This document shows positions 8,865 to 16,965 of a stretch of 43,202 nucleotides of DNA, piece by piece (the stretch's first letter is position 1; every line of letters begins with the position of its first letter). The position numbers were made by a program, and so were the translations under genes. The stretch is from an uncultured Clostridia bacterium (lineage in GTDB: Bacteria > Bacillota > Clostridia > Christensenellales > Borkfalkiaceae), in assembly GCA_944367565.1 (NCBI GenBank), contig CALVWR010000016.1, forward strand, positions 1-43,202, read 5' to 3'. The notes below the pieces were generated by a model. It saw nothing but the letters and a program-made list of their open reading frames with translations. It was not told the DNA's origin and ran no database searches.

Positions 8865-9745
8865 CTTCTCAGTACCTCTTCTCTGTCCTTTTGCAACTGT
8901 TCTTTCAGCTCTTCTTCCCCTTTGAATTTCCGGATGTCCCGCAAAAAAGTATCGAAGGATATCCTCATCGTCCTGCCGTACAGATTCCCGTCGTATCCGA
9001 TCAGATGCGCTTCCACGAGCGGCGCATATAACCCGAACGTGGGCCTCGAACCGTAATTGACGATCGCTTTATATTCCTTTCCGTCCGCTTCCGCATGCCC
9101 GCCGTATACGCCGTTCTTCAGCCGCAGTTTCTCATCCGACGGATATAAATTCACCGTCGGAAACCCGATCGCACGGCCCACGCCGCGCTCTCTGATGACC
9201 TTTCCCGTCACAAAATACGGCCGCGTCAGAAGCGCGTTCGCCTTTTCGATCTCGCCCTCTCTCAACAAACGTTTCACCTCTGTGGACGAAACCTTTTCGC
9301 CCCCGACGGTCAACGCTTCCACTGCGCGGAACGACCGCCCCCTCTTCGCGGCGTACTGCCGCAAAAAGCCGGCGTTTCCCGCGCCGCCTTTCCCGAACGT
9401 ATAATCAAATCCGCAGGCGTATCCTTCTACGGGAAATCGCTGTTCCAGCCAATCTAAAAACGCTTCCTTCGTCAATGCGAAAAACGCCTCGTCGCAAGGT
9501 GCGGCGTAAACGAAATCCGCTCCGCAATCTTCCAGCAGAATCTCCTTTCTTTCCTCCGTCGTATACACCATGCCGCGCTCTTTTCCGAACCTGCCGCCGA
9601 GATCTCCCGCAAACGTGAATACGCCGCATTCGGCTCCCGATTCCTCCGCCAGTTCCTTCGCCGCGGCAACCACCGCCCTGTGTCCGATATGCACGCCGTC
9701 AAAATACCCCAGCGCAAGCACGCACCTTTTTTCCCTTTTTTCCAT
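8861..9745 (-). CDS. ribF: Bifunctional riboflavin kinase/FAD synthetase
   Basis: RibF phosphorylates riboflavin to FMN and adenylates FMN to FAD. The N-terminal adenylyltransferase domain has the nucleotide motif GYFDGVHIGH and the later SSTEVKRLL. The C-terminal kinase domain has RGVGRAIGFPTVNL and KNGVYGG. At 294 residues (299 if the upstream ATG at 9760 is used) it is of usual length. I prefer 9745 because it follows the truB stop directly, but neither start has a strong ribosome binding site, so coupling to truB is likely. The order truB-ribF is typical of Firmicutes. Confidence 0.94.
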   Translation of the reverse strand: MEKREKRCVLALGYFDGVHIGHRAVVAAAKELAEESGAECGVFTFAGDLGGRFGKERGMVYTTEERKEILLEDCGADFVYAAPCDEAFFALTKEAFLDWLEQRFPVEGYACGFDYTFGKGGAGNAGFLRQYAAKRGRSFRAVEALTVGGEKVSSTEVKRLLREGEIEKANALLTRPYFVTGKVIRERGVGRAIGFPTVNLYPSDEKLRLKNGVYGGHAEADGKEYKAIVNYGSRPTFGLYAPLVEAHLIGYDGNLYGRTMRISFDTFLRDIRKFKGEEELKEQLQKDREEVLRR

Positions 9746-9746
9746 C

Positions 9747-10595
9747 TTATCCGCGTACATAAGCGAGCATTTTCAGCACCTTATCCCGAACCTCGCCTAC
9801 GCCCCAAAAATCTTTGCCGCTATAAACGCGGTACAGTCCTTCCGATACGGCATATTCGTCGTATAATCCGTTCAGAAGTCTCGTCGCCTCTTTTTCCGTC
9901 AGCACGAGCTTTGCAAAGTCCACCGCCTCTTCGGAAGCGATCAGATATTCCTCCGGAGTTTTGCTTTCCTTCAGTTCGTCAAACGAAACGGCAGTTTCCG
10001 CCGTAAAAATCCCCGAGCGCGTCCGCACCAACGACGTCATCGTGGCAAACGTGCCGCACGTTTCCGCAATGTCGCGGCACAGCGAACGGATATACGTCCC
10101 GCCGCCGCACTCCACCGCGAACCGGTACGTTCTCTCCCCGACCCGCTCCGCCGTCAGGGAATAAATCTCCACTTCTTTCGGCGGCAGAACAAAATCTTTT
10201 CCCGCTCTCGCCAGCTGATACCCCCGTTTCCCGTTCACGCACTTCGCGGAAAACCTGGGGGGCGTCTGCAGAATCTTCCCCGTAAACGACGGCAAAACCG
10301 CTTCGATCTCCGCCGCCTCGGGCACCCTGCCGCCGCGCCGCGTCACCGCGCCGCCCCGATCCAGCGTGTCGGTCTCCTCACCGAAGGTAAATTCCGCAAG
10401 ATAGGTCTTGCGCTTTTCCAGCAGAAACCGGAACAGACGGCTCGCCTGCCCCACCCCCACCGGCAAAACGCCCGACGCCAACGGATCGAGCGTACCCATA
10501 TGTCCGCAGGGCTGTTGAAATTTCTTTTTGACCAATCCCGCACAGTATGCCGACGACATTCCTTCCGGTTTGAAAAGATTGATAAAACCGTTCAT
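9747..10595 (-). CDS. truB: tRNA pseudouridine-55 synthase
   Basis: TruB makes the conserved pseudouridine in the T-loop of tRNAs. The 282-residue protein starts with the family's GFINLFKPEGMSS and has the catalytic Asp37 in GHMGTLDPLASGVLPVG. The PPRFSAKCVNGKRGYQLAR and GTYIRSLCRDI segments that contact RNA are also present. A C-terminal PUA-like part follows. Its ATG abuts the nrnA stop codon (TAG at 10596), a sign of translational coupling within the operon. Confidence 0.96.
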   Translation of the reverse strand: MNGFINLFKPEGMSSAYCAGLVKKKFQQPCGHMGTLDPLASGVLPVGVGQASRLFRFLLEKRKTYLAEFTFGEETDTLDRGGAVTRRGGRVPEAAEIEAVLPSFTGKILQTPPRFSAKCVNGKRGYQLARAGKDFVLPPKEVEIYSLTAERVGERTYRFAVECGGGTYIRSLCRDIAETCGTFATMTSLVRTRSGIFTAETAVSFDELKESKTPEEYLIASEEAVDFAKLVLTEKEATRLLNGLYDEYAVSEGLYRVYSGKDFWGVGEVRDKVLKMLAYVRG

Positions 10596-11555
10596 CTATT
10601 CCATATAGCGTTTGCAAACGCTTACCAACTTGTCCACGACTTCTTCGTAATATCCGCCGATCATACAACCGCTCGCCAGCTTGTGTCCGCCGCCGCCGAA
10701 GACCTGCGCGACGGCGTTGACGTCCGTCTTTTTCGAACGGAAACTTACCTTGTAATTCTTGTCCTTCATCTCCATCAGGCACATTCCCACTTCCACCGTG
10801 TTCACGCCCATCAGAAAATCGATGAAGCCTTCCGTTTCCTCCGCTTTCGCGCCGCTTTCCTCCAGCATTTTCTGCGTTATGCTCATGATTCCGATCCGCC
10901 CTTCCTCAAAATAGCGGATCTCCGACGCCGTCATGCCGAACAGTTTTGCTCTCGCCGCAGTCTGTTCTTTGAACATCTTATAATTGATCGTTTGCGAATC
11001 CGCGCCGCGCCTTTTCAGTTCCGCCGCGATGTACAGCGTCATCGCCGTCGTGTTGGAATGGGCAAAATTCCCGCTGTCGGTGATCACGCCCGTCAGAAAC
11101 GCCGTCGCCGCCGGCGGCAGAATATGCGCGCCCATTTTTTCACACAAGTCGAAAAGATTTTCGCTATTGGACGCCGTATCCCCTACATAATTATACTTCG
11201 CATACCGCGCGTTGCTCACATGATGGTCGATGTTGTACGTCTCCTTCACCGAGAAAAATACGCCGCCGAATTCCCCCATCCGCGCCGCATCGGAACAGTC
11301 TACCGCGATATGCGCGTCATACTTCCCGTTCCACTCCCGCCGGATCTCTTTCGCACCCTGCAGAAACAAGAATTTTTCCGGGATGACGTCGGCGCAATAT
11401 ACGTCGCACAAAACGCCGATCTCTTCCAACGCAAACCGCAGTCCCAACGCGCCGCCGACCGCATCGCCGTCCGGACGGACGTGCAGAAAAACGGCTACGC
11501 GTTTCCCCGCCATATTTTTCAGTTTCGCCGCAATCGCGGCAAGTGACGTCTTCAT
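10596..11555 (-). CDS. nrnA: Bifunctional oligoribonuclease/PAP phosphatase (DHH-DHHA1)
   Basis: NrnA degrades nano-RNAs and removes the 3' phosphate from pAp. The DHH domain has HVRPDGDAVGG, VDCSD, IDHHVSN and the Asp of GVITDSGNF as manganese ligands. The C-terminal DHHA1 domain has the substrate motif GGGGHKLASG. The 319 residues match the Bacillus enzyme. It overlaps rbfA by 4 bases (ATGA) and touches truB, the standard Firmicutes order. Confidence 0.95.
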   Translation of the reverse strand: MKTSLAAIAAKLKNMAGKRVAVFLHVRPDGDAVGGALGLRFALEEIGVLCDVYCADVIPEKFLFLQGAKEIRREWNGKYDAHIAVDCSDAARMGEFGGVFFSVKETYNIDHHVSNARYAKYNYVGDTASNSENLFDLCEKMGAHILPPAATAFLTGVITDSGNFAHSNTTAMTLYIAAELKRRGADSQTINYKMFKEQTAARAKLFGMTASEIRYFEEGRIGIMSITQKMLEESGAKAEETEGFIDFLMGVNTVEVGMCLMEMKDKNYKVSFRSKKTDVNAVAQVFGGGGHKLASGCMIGGYYEEVVDKLVSVCKRYME

Positions 11556-11926
11556 CGCTCGTCCTCTCCGCGCTTTTCCGATTTCGCAACGCTTTTCAAA
11601 AGCGAGTCGATCTTCGCGCCGTATTCCATGGAATCGTCGGCTATAAAATGCAGTTCCGGCACCGTTCTCGAACGCATTCTCTGCGCAAGTTCGTACCGCA
11701 CGGTCTTCGCCGATGCGACGATTTCGTCAAACGTGCGCTTTTTCCGTTCCGCATTCGCGGAAAAGACGCTCACATATACCTTTGCGTGCGACAAATCGCC
11801 CGAAACTTCCGTTTTCGTAATGGAAAACATTTCGGTAATGTTCGGATTTTTCAGCTTTTTTGTAATGATGTCGTATATTTCCTTCTGCAATTCGCCCTTC
11901 AGCCGATCGCTTCTCTTTACTTTCAT
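11552..11926 (-). CDS. rbfA: Ribosome-binding factor A
   Basis: RbfA is a KH-like 30S maturation factor that binds near helix 1 of 16S rRNA during late assembly and cold growth. At 124 residues it has the family pattern: the start KRSDRLKGELQKEI, then SITKTEVSGDLSHAKVYVSV, and PELHFIADDSMEYGAKID near the end. An AAAGGAG site lies just ahead. It sits 58 bases after infB, and a very strong GC hairpin (11954-11979) lies between them. Confidence 0.95.
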   Translation of the reverse strand: MKVKRSDRLKGELQKEIYDIITKKLKNPNITEMFSITKTEVSGDLSHAKVYVSVFSANAERKKRTFDEIVASAKTVRYELAQRMRSRTVPELHFIADDSMEYGAKIDSLLKSVAKSEKRGEDER

Positions 11927-11953
11927 GTTTTCTCCTTTTGCGCAAACCGAAGA

Positions 11954-11986
11954 CGCGCCGCCGCATCGGCGGCGGCGCGCTTTTTT
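11954..11986 (+). terminator. Strong GC hairpin between infB and rbfA; terminator-like only on the plus strand
   Basis: Arms 11954-11963 and 11970-11979 pair perfectly over 10 GC-rich bases around CATCGG. The T-run (11981-11986) follows on the plus strand and overlaps the infB stop codon, while no plus-strand gene ends here. On the minus strand (the sense of the operon) the hairpin has an A-run before it and no T-run after it, so it should not stop infB-rbfA transcripts. It may protect or space the mRNA, or block antisense transcripts. Confidence 0.6.
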
Positions 11987-14642
11987 ACGCTTTCACTTCT
12001 TCTATCACATAACTTTCGATGAAGTCCCCGATCTTGATGTCGTTGAACTTCTCGATGGAAATCCCGCATTCAAAGCCCTGATTGACTTCCTTGACGTCGT
12101 CTTTGAACCGCTTGAGCTGGTTGACGTTGCCCTCGCAGATCATCACGTTGTCGCGATAGATCCTCAGCTTGCCGTTCCGCACGATCTTGCCTTCGGTAAC
12201 GTAACAGCCCGCAACCATGCCGACGCCCGTGATCTTGAAGGTCTCCCGCACTTCCGCTTTGCCCATATACGTTTCCTTGTATTTGGGCGCAAGCATCCCT
12301 TTGAGCGCCTTTTCCACATCCTCGATGGCTTCGTAAATGACGCGGTACAGTTTGATATCCACGCCGCTCTTTTCCGCCGACGCCTTCGCGTTGGAATCCG
12401 GACGGACGTTGAACCCGATGATCACCGCGTCGGACGAATCCGCCAGCATGATGTCCGTTTCGCTGATCGCGCCCGCCGCCGCGTGGATGACGTTGACCTT
12501 CACTTCGTCGTTCGAAAGCTTCAGAAGCGACTGCTTCACCGCTTCCACCGAACCCTGTACGTCCGCTTTCACGATGATGTTCAGCGTCTTCATCTCGCCT
12601 TCCGCAATGCGGTTGAACACGTCGTCCAGCGACACCTTCTGCGTGGCGACAACGTCGCTCTTCATCTTGTTCTTCCGCTCTTCCGCCACCTGACGCGTCA
12701 GTTCCTGCGAAACCGCATATAACGTGTCGCCCGCGGCGGGTACGTCGTCCAACCCCATGATCGATACCGGTACGCTCGGTCCCGCCGACGTGATCCTTCT
12801 TCCCTTGTCGTCGATCATCGCGCGCACTTTCCCGACGACCATCCCGATGACCACCGGATCGCCCACGTGCAGCGTTCCGTTCTGAACAAGAACATTGGCA
12901 ACCGGTCCTTTGCTCGTATCGAGCTTCGCTTCCAGCACCACACCCTTCGCCTTTCTGTTCGGATTGGCTTTGAGTTCCTTTACGTCCGCCAGCAGCAGAA
13001 TCGATTCCAGCAACTCGTCCACGCCCTGCCCGCTCTTCGCAGACACGGGACATACCATCACGTCGCCGCCCCATTCTTCCGGCACCAGCCCGTTCTCGGT
13101 GAGCTGCGTCTTTACCTTCTCTATATTCGCCTCAGGCTTATCGATCTTATTGATTGCCGCGATGATGGATACGCCCGCCGCCTTTGCGTGGTTGATTGCT
13201 TCCACCGTCTGCGGCATGATGCCGTCGTCCGCCGCGACGACAAGCACGGCAATATCCGTCGCCTGCGCGCCGCGCGCACGCATCGCCGTGAACGCTTCGT
13301 GCCCCGGCGTATCGAGGAAGGTGATCGGCTTCCCGTTCACAACGACCTGATATGCGCCGATATGCTGCGTGATGCCGCCCGCTTCTCCCGCCGCGACGCT
13401 GCTCTTCCGGATGCGGTCGAGCAACGACGTCTTGCCGTGGTCGACGTGTCCCATCACGGTCACGACCGGCGGACGTTTCACCGCCTCCGCGTCGTCGGCT
13501 TCTTCTTCGAATCCTTCGTACAGCTTATCTTCCGCCGTCTTTTCCAGCTTCAGCTCCAGCTCGATGCCGAGATCCGCCGCGATATATGCCGCCGTATCGT
13601 AATCCACGGAATCGTTGATGGTCTTCATGATCCCTTCTTTGAAAAGTTTCTTCGTGATCTCGATGGCGGAAACCCCGATTTTTTCGCTGAGCACTTTCAG
13701 AGGAATGACTTCCGTCGTAATCACCGCGTGCTCGATCTTGACGGCGGTGCCTTCCTGTTTGGATTTCTGTTTCTTTACAGGCCGCATCTTGCGATAGCCG
13801 CTCTTATCTTCGTCGAAATCCTCCACGCTCACCGACTGTTTGATGAGCGCTCTCTTGCTCAGAGTATTCGTCTTTTTCTCTTCGTAATTCTTTTCGCCTT
13901 TCTTCTTGTTCGCGCCGAAATTCTTATTCCCAGGCAACGGCATGATCACCGGCTCCGCCGCTCGGTATCCGCCCTGCTTTCCGCCTGCCGGTTTTGCACC
14001 CGTTCCCTGCATACGCGGCTTTTCGCCCGAAACGTATTCTTTCCTCGGGCCCTTTTCCGTACGCCTGTTTTCGGGAATATACACTTCCTTCTTATGCTGC
14101 GGCTTTCTTTCCTCCGAGGCGTCCGGCTTCCTTAACCACGAACTGGTATCTTCGAAAACGGGTCTCTTGCCCGGCGCTTTCGTGATCACATCCTGCGAAG
14201 CCACCGGCTTTTCTTTCTTTTCGGGTTTTTTCGCCGGCGCGGGGTCTTCCTTCTTCTCCGGCGCAGCGACCGCTTCCTCGCGTTCTTCCCGAACGGGTTC
14301 TTCCGCCTTTGCCGGCTCCGCTTCCGCCGTCGGCTGCGTTTCCTCTTCCGTCTCCGCCGCCGCTTCCGCAACCTCTTCTTTTTCCGCCGTTTTTTCGGGT
14401 TCCGCAGGCGCTTCTTCGCGGATCTCTTCCTCCGCTTTCCCTTCGGATTCTTCCGCCTGCTTTTCCTTGCTTTCCTTCTCCTTCAGTCCGGAAAGCAACG
14501 CGTTGTTTTTATTTTCAATGGCGGATTTGAGCCGCTTGACTTCCCCTACGCTCTTTCTGATGCTTTCAAGCAGGGTCTTCACTTCCCCGTCGCTTAAAAG
14601 TTTACCGATTTTTTTAATGTTTTCGCACCCGTTTTCTGCCAT
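11985..14642 (-). CDS. infB: Translation initiation factor IF-2
   Basis: IF-2 is the GTPase that brings fMet-tRNA to the 30S subunit and promotes joining with 50S. The 885 residues comprise a long, low-complexity N-terminal arm rich in Glu, Lys, Ala and Pro (about 55-300), then the IF2-N domain (about 308-370; [20 protein letters not shown]). The G domain has [12 protein letters not shown] at about 394, DTPGHEAF and [10 protein letters not shown], followed by domains II, III and the C-terminal tRNA-binding domain ([18 protein letters not shown]). The start lies 3 bases after the L7Ae-like gene stop. It is the largest gene of the rimP operon. Confidence 0.97.
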   Translation of the reverse strand: MAENGCENIKKIGKLLSDGEVKTLLESIRKSVGEVKRLKSAIENKNNALLSGLKEKESKEKQAEESEGKAEEEIREEAPAEPEKTAEKEEVAEAAAETEEETQPTAEAEPAKAEEPVREEREEAVAAPEKKEDPAPAKKPEKKEKPVASQDVITKAPGKRPVFEDTSSWLRKPDASEERKPQHKKEVYIPENRRTEKGPRKEYVSGEKPRMQGTGAKPAGGKQGGYRAAEPVIMPLPGNKNFGANKKKGEKNYEEKKTNTLSKRALIKQSVSVEDFDEDKSGYRKMRPVKKQKSKQEGTAVKIEHAVITTEVIPLKVLSEKIGVSAIEITKKLFKEGIMKTINDSVDYDTAAYIAADLGIELELKLEKTAEDKLYEGFEEEADDAEAVKRPPVVTVMGHVDHGKTSLLDRIRKSSVAAGEAGGITQHIGAYQVVVNGKPITFLDTPGHEAFTAMRARGAQATDIAVLVVAADDGIMPQTVEAINHAKAAGVSIIAAINKIDKPEANIEKVKTQLTENGLVPEEWGGDVMVCPVSAKSGQGVDELLESILLLADVKELKANPNRKAKGVVLEAKLDTSKGPVANVLVQNGTLHVGDPVVIGMVVGKVRAMIDDKGRRITSAGPSVPVSIMGLDDVPAAGDTLYAVSQELTRQVAEERKNKMKSDVVATQKVSLDDVFNRIAEGEMKTLNIIVKADVQGSVEAVKQSLLKLSNDEVKVNVIHAAAGAISETDIMLADSSDAVIIGFNVRPDSNAKASAEKSGVDIKLYRVIYEAIEDVEKALKGMLAPKYKETYMGKAEVRETFKITGVGMVAGCYVTEGKIVRNGKLRIYRDNVMICEGNVNQLKRFKDDVKEVNQGFECGISIEKFNDIKIGDFIESYVIEEVKA

Positions 14643-14645
14643 AGC

Positions 14646-14972
14646 TTACCTTTTCGCCTCCCACTTGAATTCGGTAAATTCGTCATCCAACCGTCCGAGT
14701 ATCGCCTGCGCCAGCGACCCGTCCGTGATCGCAAGGATCTTGCACTGCTCTTTTCCCGTCAGCTCTTCCACCGTTTTGCCATTGCTCAATACGATTCTGC
14801 AACGGAATTTCTTCGCGAGTTTCACGCACTCTTCCACCGAGTTCTTCGCCGCCGTGTGACACAGCACCAGCAGCGCCGCACTCTTCAGCGTTGCGGCGGC
14901 GTTCGCGCCGCACTTGAATTTACCCGCTTTGATCGAAAATCCGATATACGTTTCTATTTTACTTCTGATCAT
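14646..14972 (-). CDS. Ribosomal L7Ae/L30e-like RNA-binding protein (YlxQ type)
   Basis: A 108-residue protein of the L7Ae family that binds kink-turn RNA. GFSIKAGKFKCGANA and the LVLCHTAAKNSVEECVKLAKKF segment match YlxQ-type proteins of the nusA-infB operon. The precise role in Firmicutes is not established, and it is not a core ribosomal protein. The start overlaps the ylxR end by 14 bases and the stop abuts infB, so it is clearly co-translated with both. Confidence 0.9.
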   Translation of the reverse strand: MIRSKIETYIGFSIKAGKFKCGANAAATLKSAALLVLCHTAAKNSVEECVKLAKKFRCRIVLSNGKTVEELTGKEQCKILAITDGSLAQAILGRLDDEFTEFKWEAKR

Positions 14973-15243
14973 CTGTTTTCCGGGAAAAATATGTCTCCAC
15001 CGCTTCGTAAACCGATTCGTCCACCGTACACGAAAACGCCTTGTTCAGCGCTTTCGTCTTTCTCAACTTTTTCAGACATTCCCCGTCGCCGCACACATAG
15101 GCGCCTCTCCCCGGCGCCTTTCCGCCGGCGTCCACGCGTACCTGCCCGTCCGCGCTCTTCACGACGCGCAGCATTTCCCGCTTATCCTTCATGCTGCGGC
15201 AGGATATGCACATCCTGAACGGCGTCTTTTTTTTCGTAGGCAT
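14959..15243 (-). CDS. ylxR: YlxR (RnpM-like) RNA-binding protein
   Basis: A 94-residue basic protein (DUF448). It opens with the family signature RMCISCRSMKDKREMLRVV and ends with GRGAYVC..CLKKL and helices to the C-terminus. YlxR homologues in Gram-positives bind RNase P RNA or affect transcription of many genes. The frame is open upstream to 15291, but the ATG at 15243 has a perfect GGAGG 7 bases ahead and gives the usual length. It overlaps the L7Ae-like start. Confidence 0.92.
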   Translation of the reverse strand: MPTKKKTPFRMCISCRSMKDKREMLRVVKSADGQVRVDAGGKAPGRGAYVCGDGECLKKLRKTKALNKAFSCTVDESVYEAVETYFSRKTDDQK

Positions 15244-15268
15244 CCTTCCACCTCCGCCGTGACGATTT

Positions 15269-16348
15269 CTATTCCGCTTCCTCCGCGGCAAGCGCGGCGC
15301 TCTCGCTCTTTACGTCGATCTTCCAGCCCGTCAGCCGCACCGCCAGACGCGCGTTCTGCCCGTCCCTGCCGATGGCAAGCGACAACTTGTCGTCCGGTAC
15401 CACCGCCCGCGCCGACTTTTCGCCGTCCAGCTCCATCACCTTGATCACTTTCGCCGGCGACAGCGCCTTCGCAATGAATTCCAGCGGATTTTCGCTCCAC
15501 AAAATAATGTCGATCTTTTCCCCGCCGAGTTCTTCCACGACCGCGTTCACCCGCGCGCCTTTACTGCCTACGCACGCGCCGACCGCGTCCACCATCGGGT
15601 CCTCGCTGTAAATCGCGATCTTCGTTCTCTGTCCCGGTTCGCGCGCCACCGCCTTGATGGTCACAATCCCCTGTCTGATTTCGGGCACCTCGTTCTCGAA
15701 CAGACACTTCACAAACCCGACCGCCGTTCTCGATACCACGATCTGTGCGTTTCTGCCCGTGTTCCGCACCTTCTTGACGTATACTTTGATCTTCTGATTC
15801 AGTTCGTATTTCTCCCCGGGAATCTGATCGCCCGGCAACAACACCCCTTCTACCTGCGAACCGTTGTTGCTGACCGCCGTACCGATATCCACGTAAACGT
15901 TCTTGTCCTCAATCCGACGGACCACGCACGTCAGAAGCTCCCCTTCCTTGTCCTCGAACTCACTCATCGTGTTCTCCCGTTCGATCTCGCGCAGCTTCTG
16001 CATGATCACCTGCTTCGCCGTCTGCGCCGCGATCCTGCCGAAATCTTTGGGGAAAATCTCGTTTTCGATCACGTCCCCCACTTTATAACTCTTTTTGATC
16101 GCCTGCGCCTCTTCAAGGGAAATCTGCTTTTCTTCGTCGACCACTTCTTCCACCACCTGCTTCGTGCTGAAATAACGGATCATGTTCTTTTCGGGATTCA
16201 GCTTCACCGTGATCCCGCTCGCCGTTCCCGTATGCTTCTTATACGCGAAGCCCAGCGCGTTTTCCAGCGCCTCGATAAATACCTGCTGCGGGATCCCTTT
16301 CTCTTTCTCCAGATCTTCCAATGCGGAAAAGAATTCTTTCTTAATCAT
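15269..16348 (-). CDS. nusA: Transcription termination/antitermination factor NusA
   Basis: NusA binds RNA polymerase and nascent RNA and tunes pausing and termination. The 359 residues hold the N-terminal polymerase-binding domain (1-125; FFSALEDLEKEKGI), an S1 domain (about 133-200; GELLTCVVRRIEDKNVYVDI) and two KH domains. The KH signatures include DAVGACVGSKGARVNAVVEEL and LAIGRDGQNARLAVRLTGW. It ends soon after KH2, as in other Firmicutes, and lacks the acidic repeats of proteobacterial NusA. It follows rimP by 29 bases. Confidence 0.97.
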   Translation of the reverse strand: MIKKEFFSALEDLEKEKGIPQQVFIEALENALGFAYKKHTGTASGITVKLNPEKNMIRYFSTKQVVEEVVDEEKQISLEEAQAIKKSYKVGDVIENEIFPKDFGRIAAQTAKQVIMQKLREIERENTMSEFEDKEGELLTCVVRRIEDKNVYVDIGTAVSNNGSQVEGVLLPGDQIPGEKYELNQKIKVYVKKVRNTGRNAQIVVSRTAVGFVKCLFENEVPEIRQGIVTIKAVAREPGQRTKIAIYSEDPMVDAVGACVGSKGARVNAVVEELGGEKIDIILWSENPLEFIAKALSPAKVIKVMELDGEKSARAVVPDDKLSLAIGRDGQNARLAVRLTGWKIDVKSESAALAAEEAE

Positions 16349-16377
16349 TTTTTCTCCTTGATTTTAGCAATCTGTCT

Positions 16378-16842
16378 TTATGCAAACCGAATCGCTTCGT
16401 TTACTTTTTTCACGTTCGCCATATCGAAAGTCAGCGTTTCCTTATCGTTCACCTTCAGACGGAGCGTCTTTCCGTCGTAATATACCAACTTCCCTTCAAA
16501 AAACTTTTTGCCTTTCACCGATTCGTTCAGCTTCACTTCCACGTCCCGCCCGATATGCGCGGCAAAATCCTCCGCCGTCAGAAACGGCCTGTCCGCCCCC
16601 AACGACGAGACGTTCAGCGTATACGCTTCTCCGTACGACGGATCGAGTTCGTCCATGATCGCGTCGATCGCGTTGTGAAACCGTTCGCAGGCGTCCAGAT
16701 CCACGCCGCCCGGACGGTCGATATACACCGTCAGCGACGGATCGGAACCGCTTTTCGTTTCCACGTTCACCACAATCAGTCCTTGTTCCGCGGCAATCGG
16801 ATCTATGCGTTCTTTGATGGTTTCGCACGGCATGAATTTCAT
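16378..16842 (-). CDS. rimP: Ribosome maturation factor RimP
   Basis: RimP helps mature the 30S subunit. The 154-residue protein has the two family domains. The N-terminal part contains KSGSDPSLTVYIDRPGGVDLDACERF and the YTLNVSSLGADRPF motif; the C-terminal Sm-like part is GRDVEVKLNESVKGKKFFEGKL. It is the first gene after the internal promoter at 16921-16949, and its 5' leader carries a hairpin (16868-16892). A GGGAGA site precedes the ATG. Confidence 0.95.
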   Translation of the reverse strand: MKFMPCETIKERIDPIAAEQGLIVVNVETKSGSDPSLTVYIDRPGGVDLDACERFHNAIDAIMDELDPSYGEAYTLNVSSLGADRPFLTAEDFAAHIGRDVEVKLNESVKGKKFFEGKLVYYDGKTLRLKVNDKETLTFDMANVKKVNEAIRFA

Positions 16843-16867
16843 CTTTTATCTCCCTTATAAACAAGAT

Positions 16868-16892
16868 ATGAGAGCGGTCAGACCGTTCTCAT
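16868..16892 (-). promoter_or_regulatory. Hairpin in the rimP-nusA leader RNA
   Basis: The 25-base segment folds into a near-perfect hairpin (ATGAGA paired with TCTCAT, one A-C mismatch, then CGGT paired with ACCG, three-base loop). It lies in the roughly 70-base leader between the promoter and the rimP start. No T-run follows, so it is not an intrinsic terminator. It could be a protein-binding or mRNA-stability element. Confidence 0.5.
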
Positions 16893-16920
16893 ATTCCAGC
16901 ATACGATATTCAGTATCTGC

Positions 16921-16949
16921 ATTATATCATGTTTTTTGCGTTTTTGCAA
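16921..16949 (-). promoter_or_regulatory. Sigma-A promoter of the rimP-nusA-infB operon
   Basis: On the minus strand, TTGCAA (16944-16949) and a perfect TATAAT (16921-16926) are 17 bp apart. The promoter begins just behind the stop of the polC-like gene, so rimP onward can be expressed apart from ispG. Confidence 0.82.
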
Positions 16950-16965
16950 GGAAATACAACGATTT

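Noticed and set aside
12070-13074. 334-codon minus frame inside infB
   Set aside because: It is an out-of-frame shadow of infB, Gly/Arg-rich with no domain.
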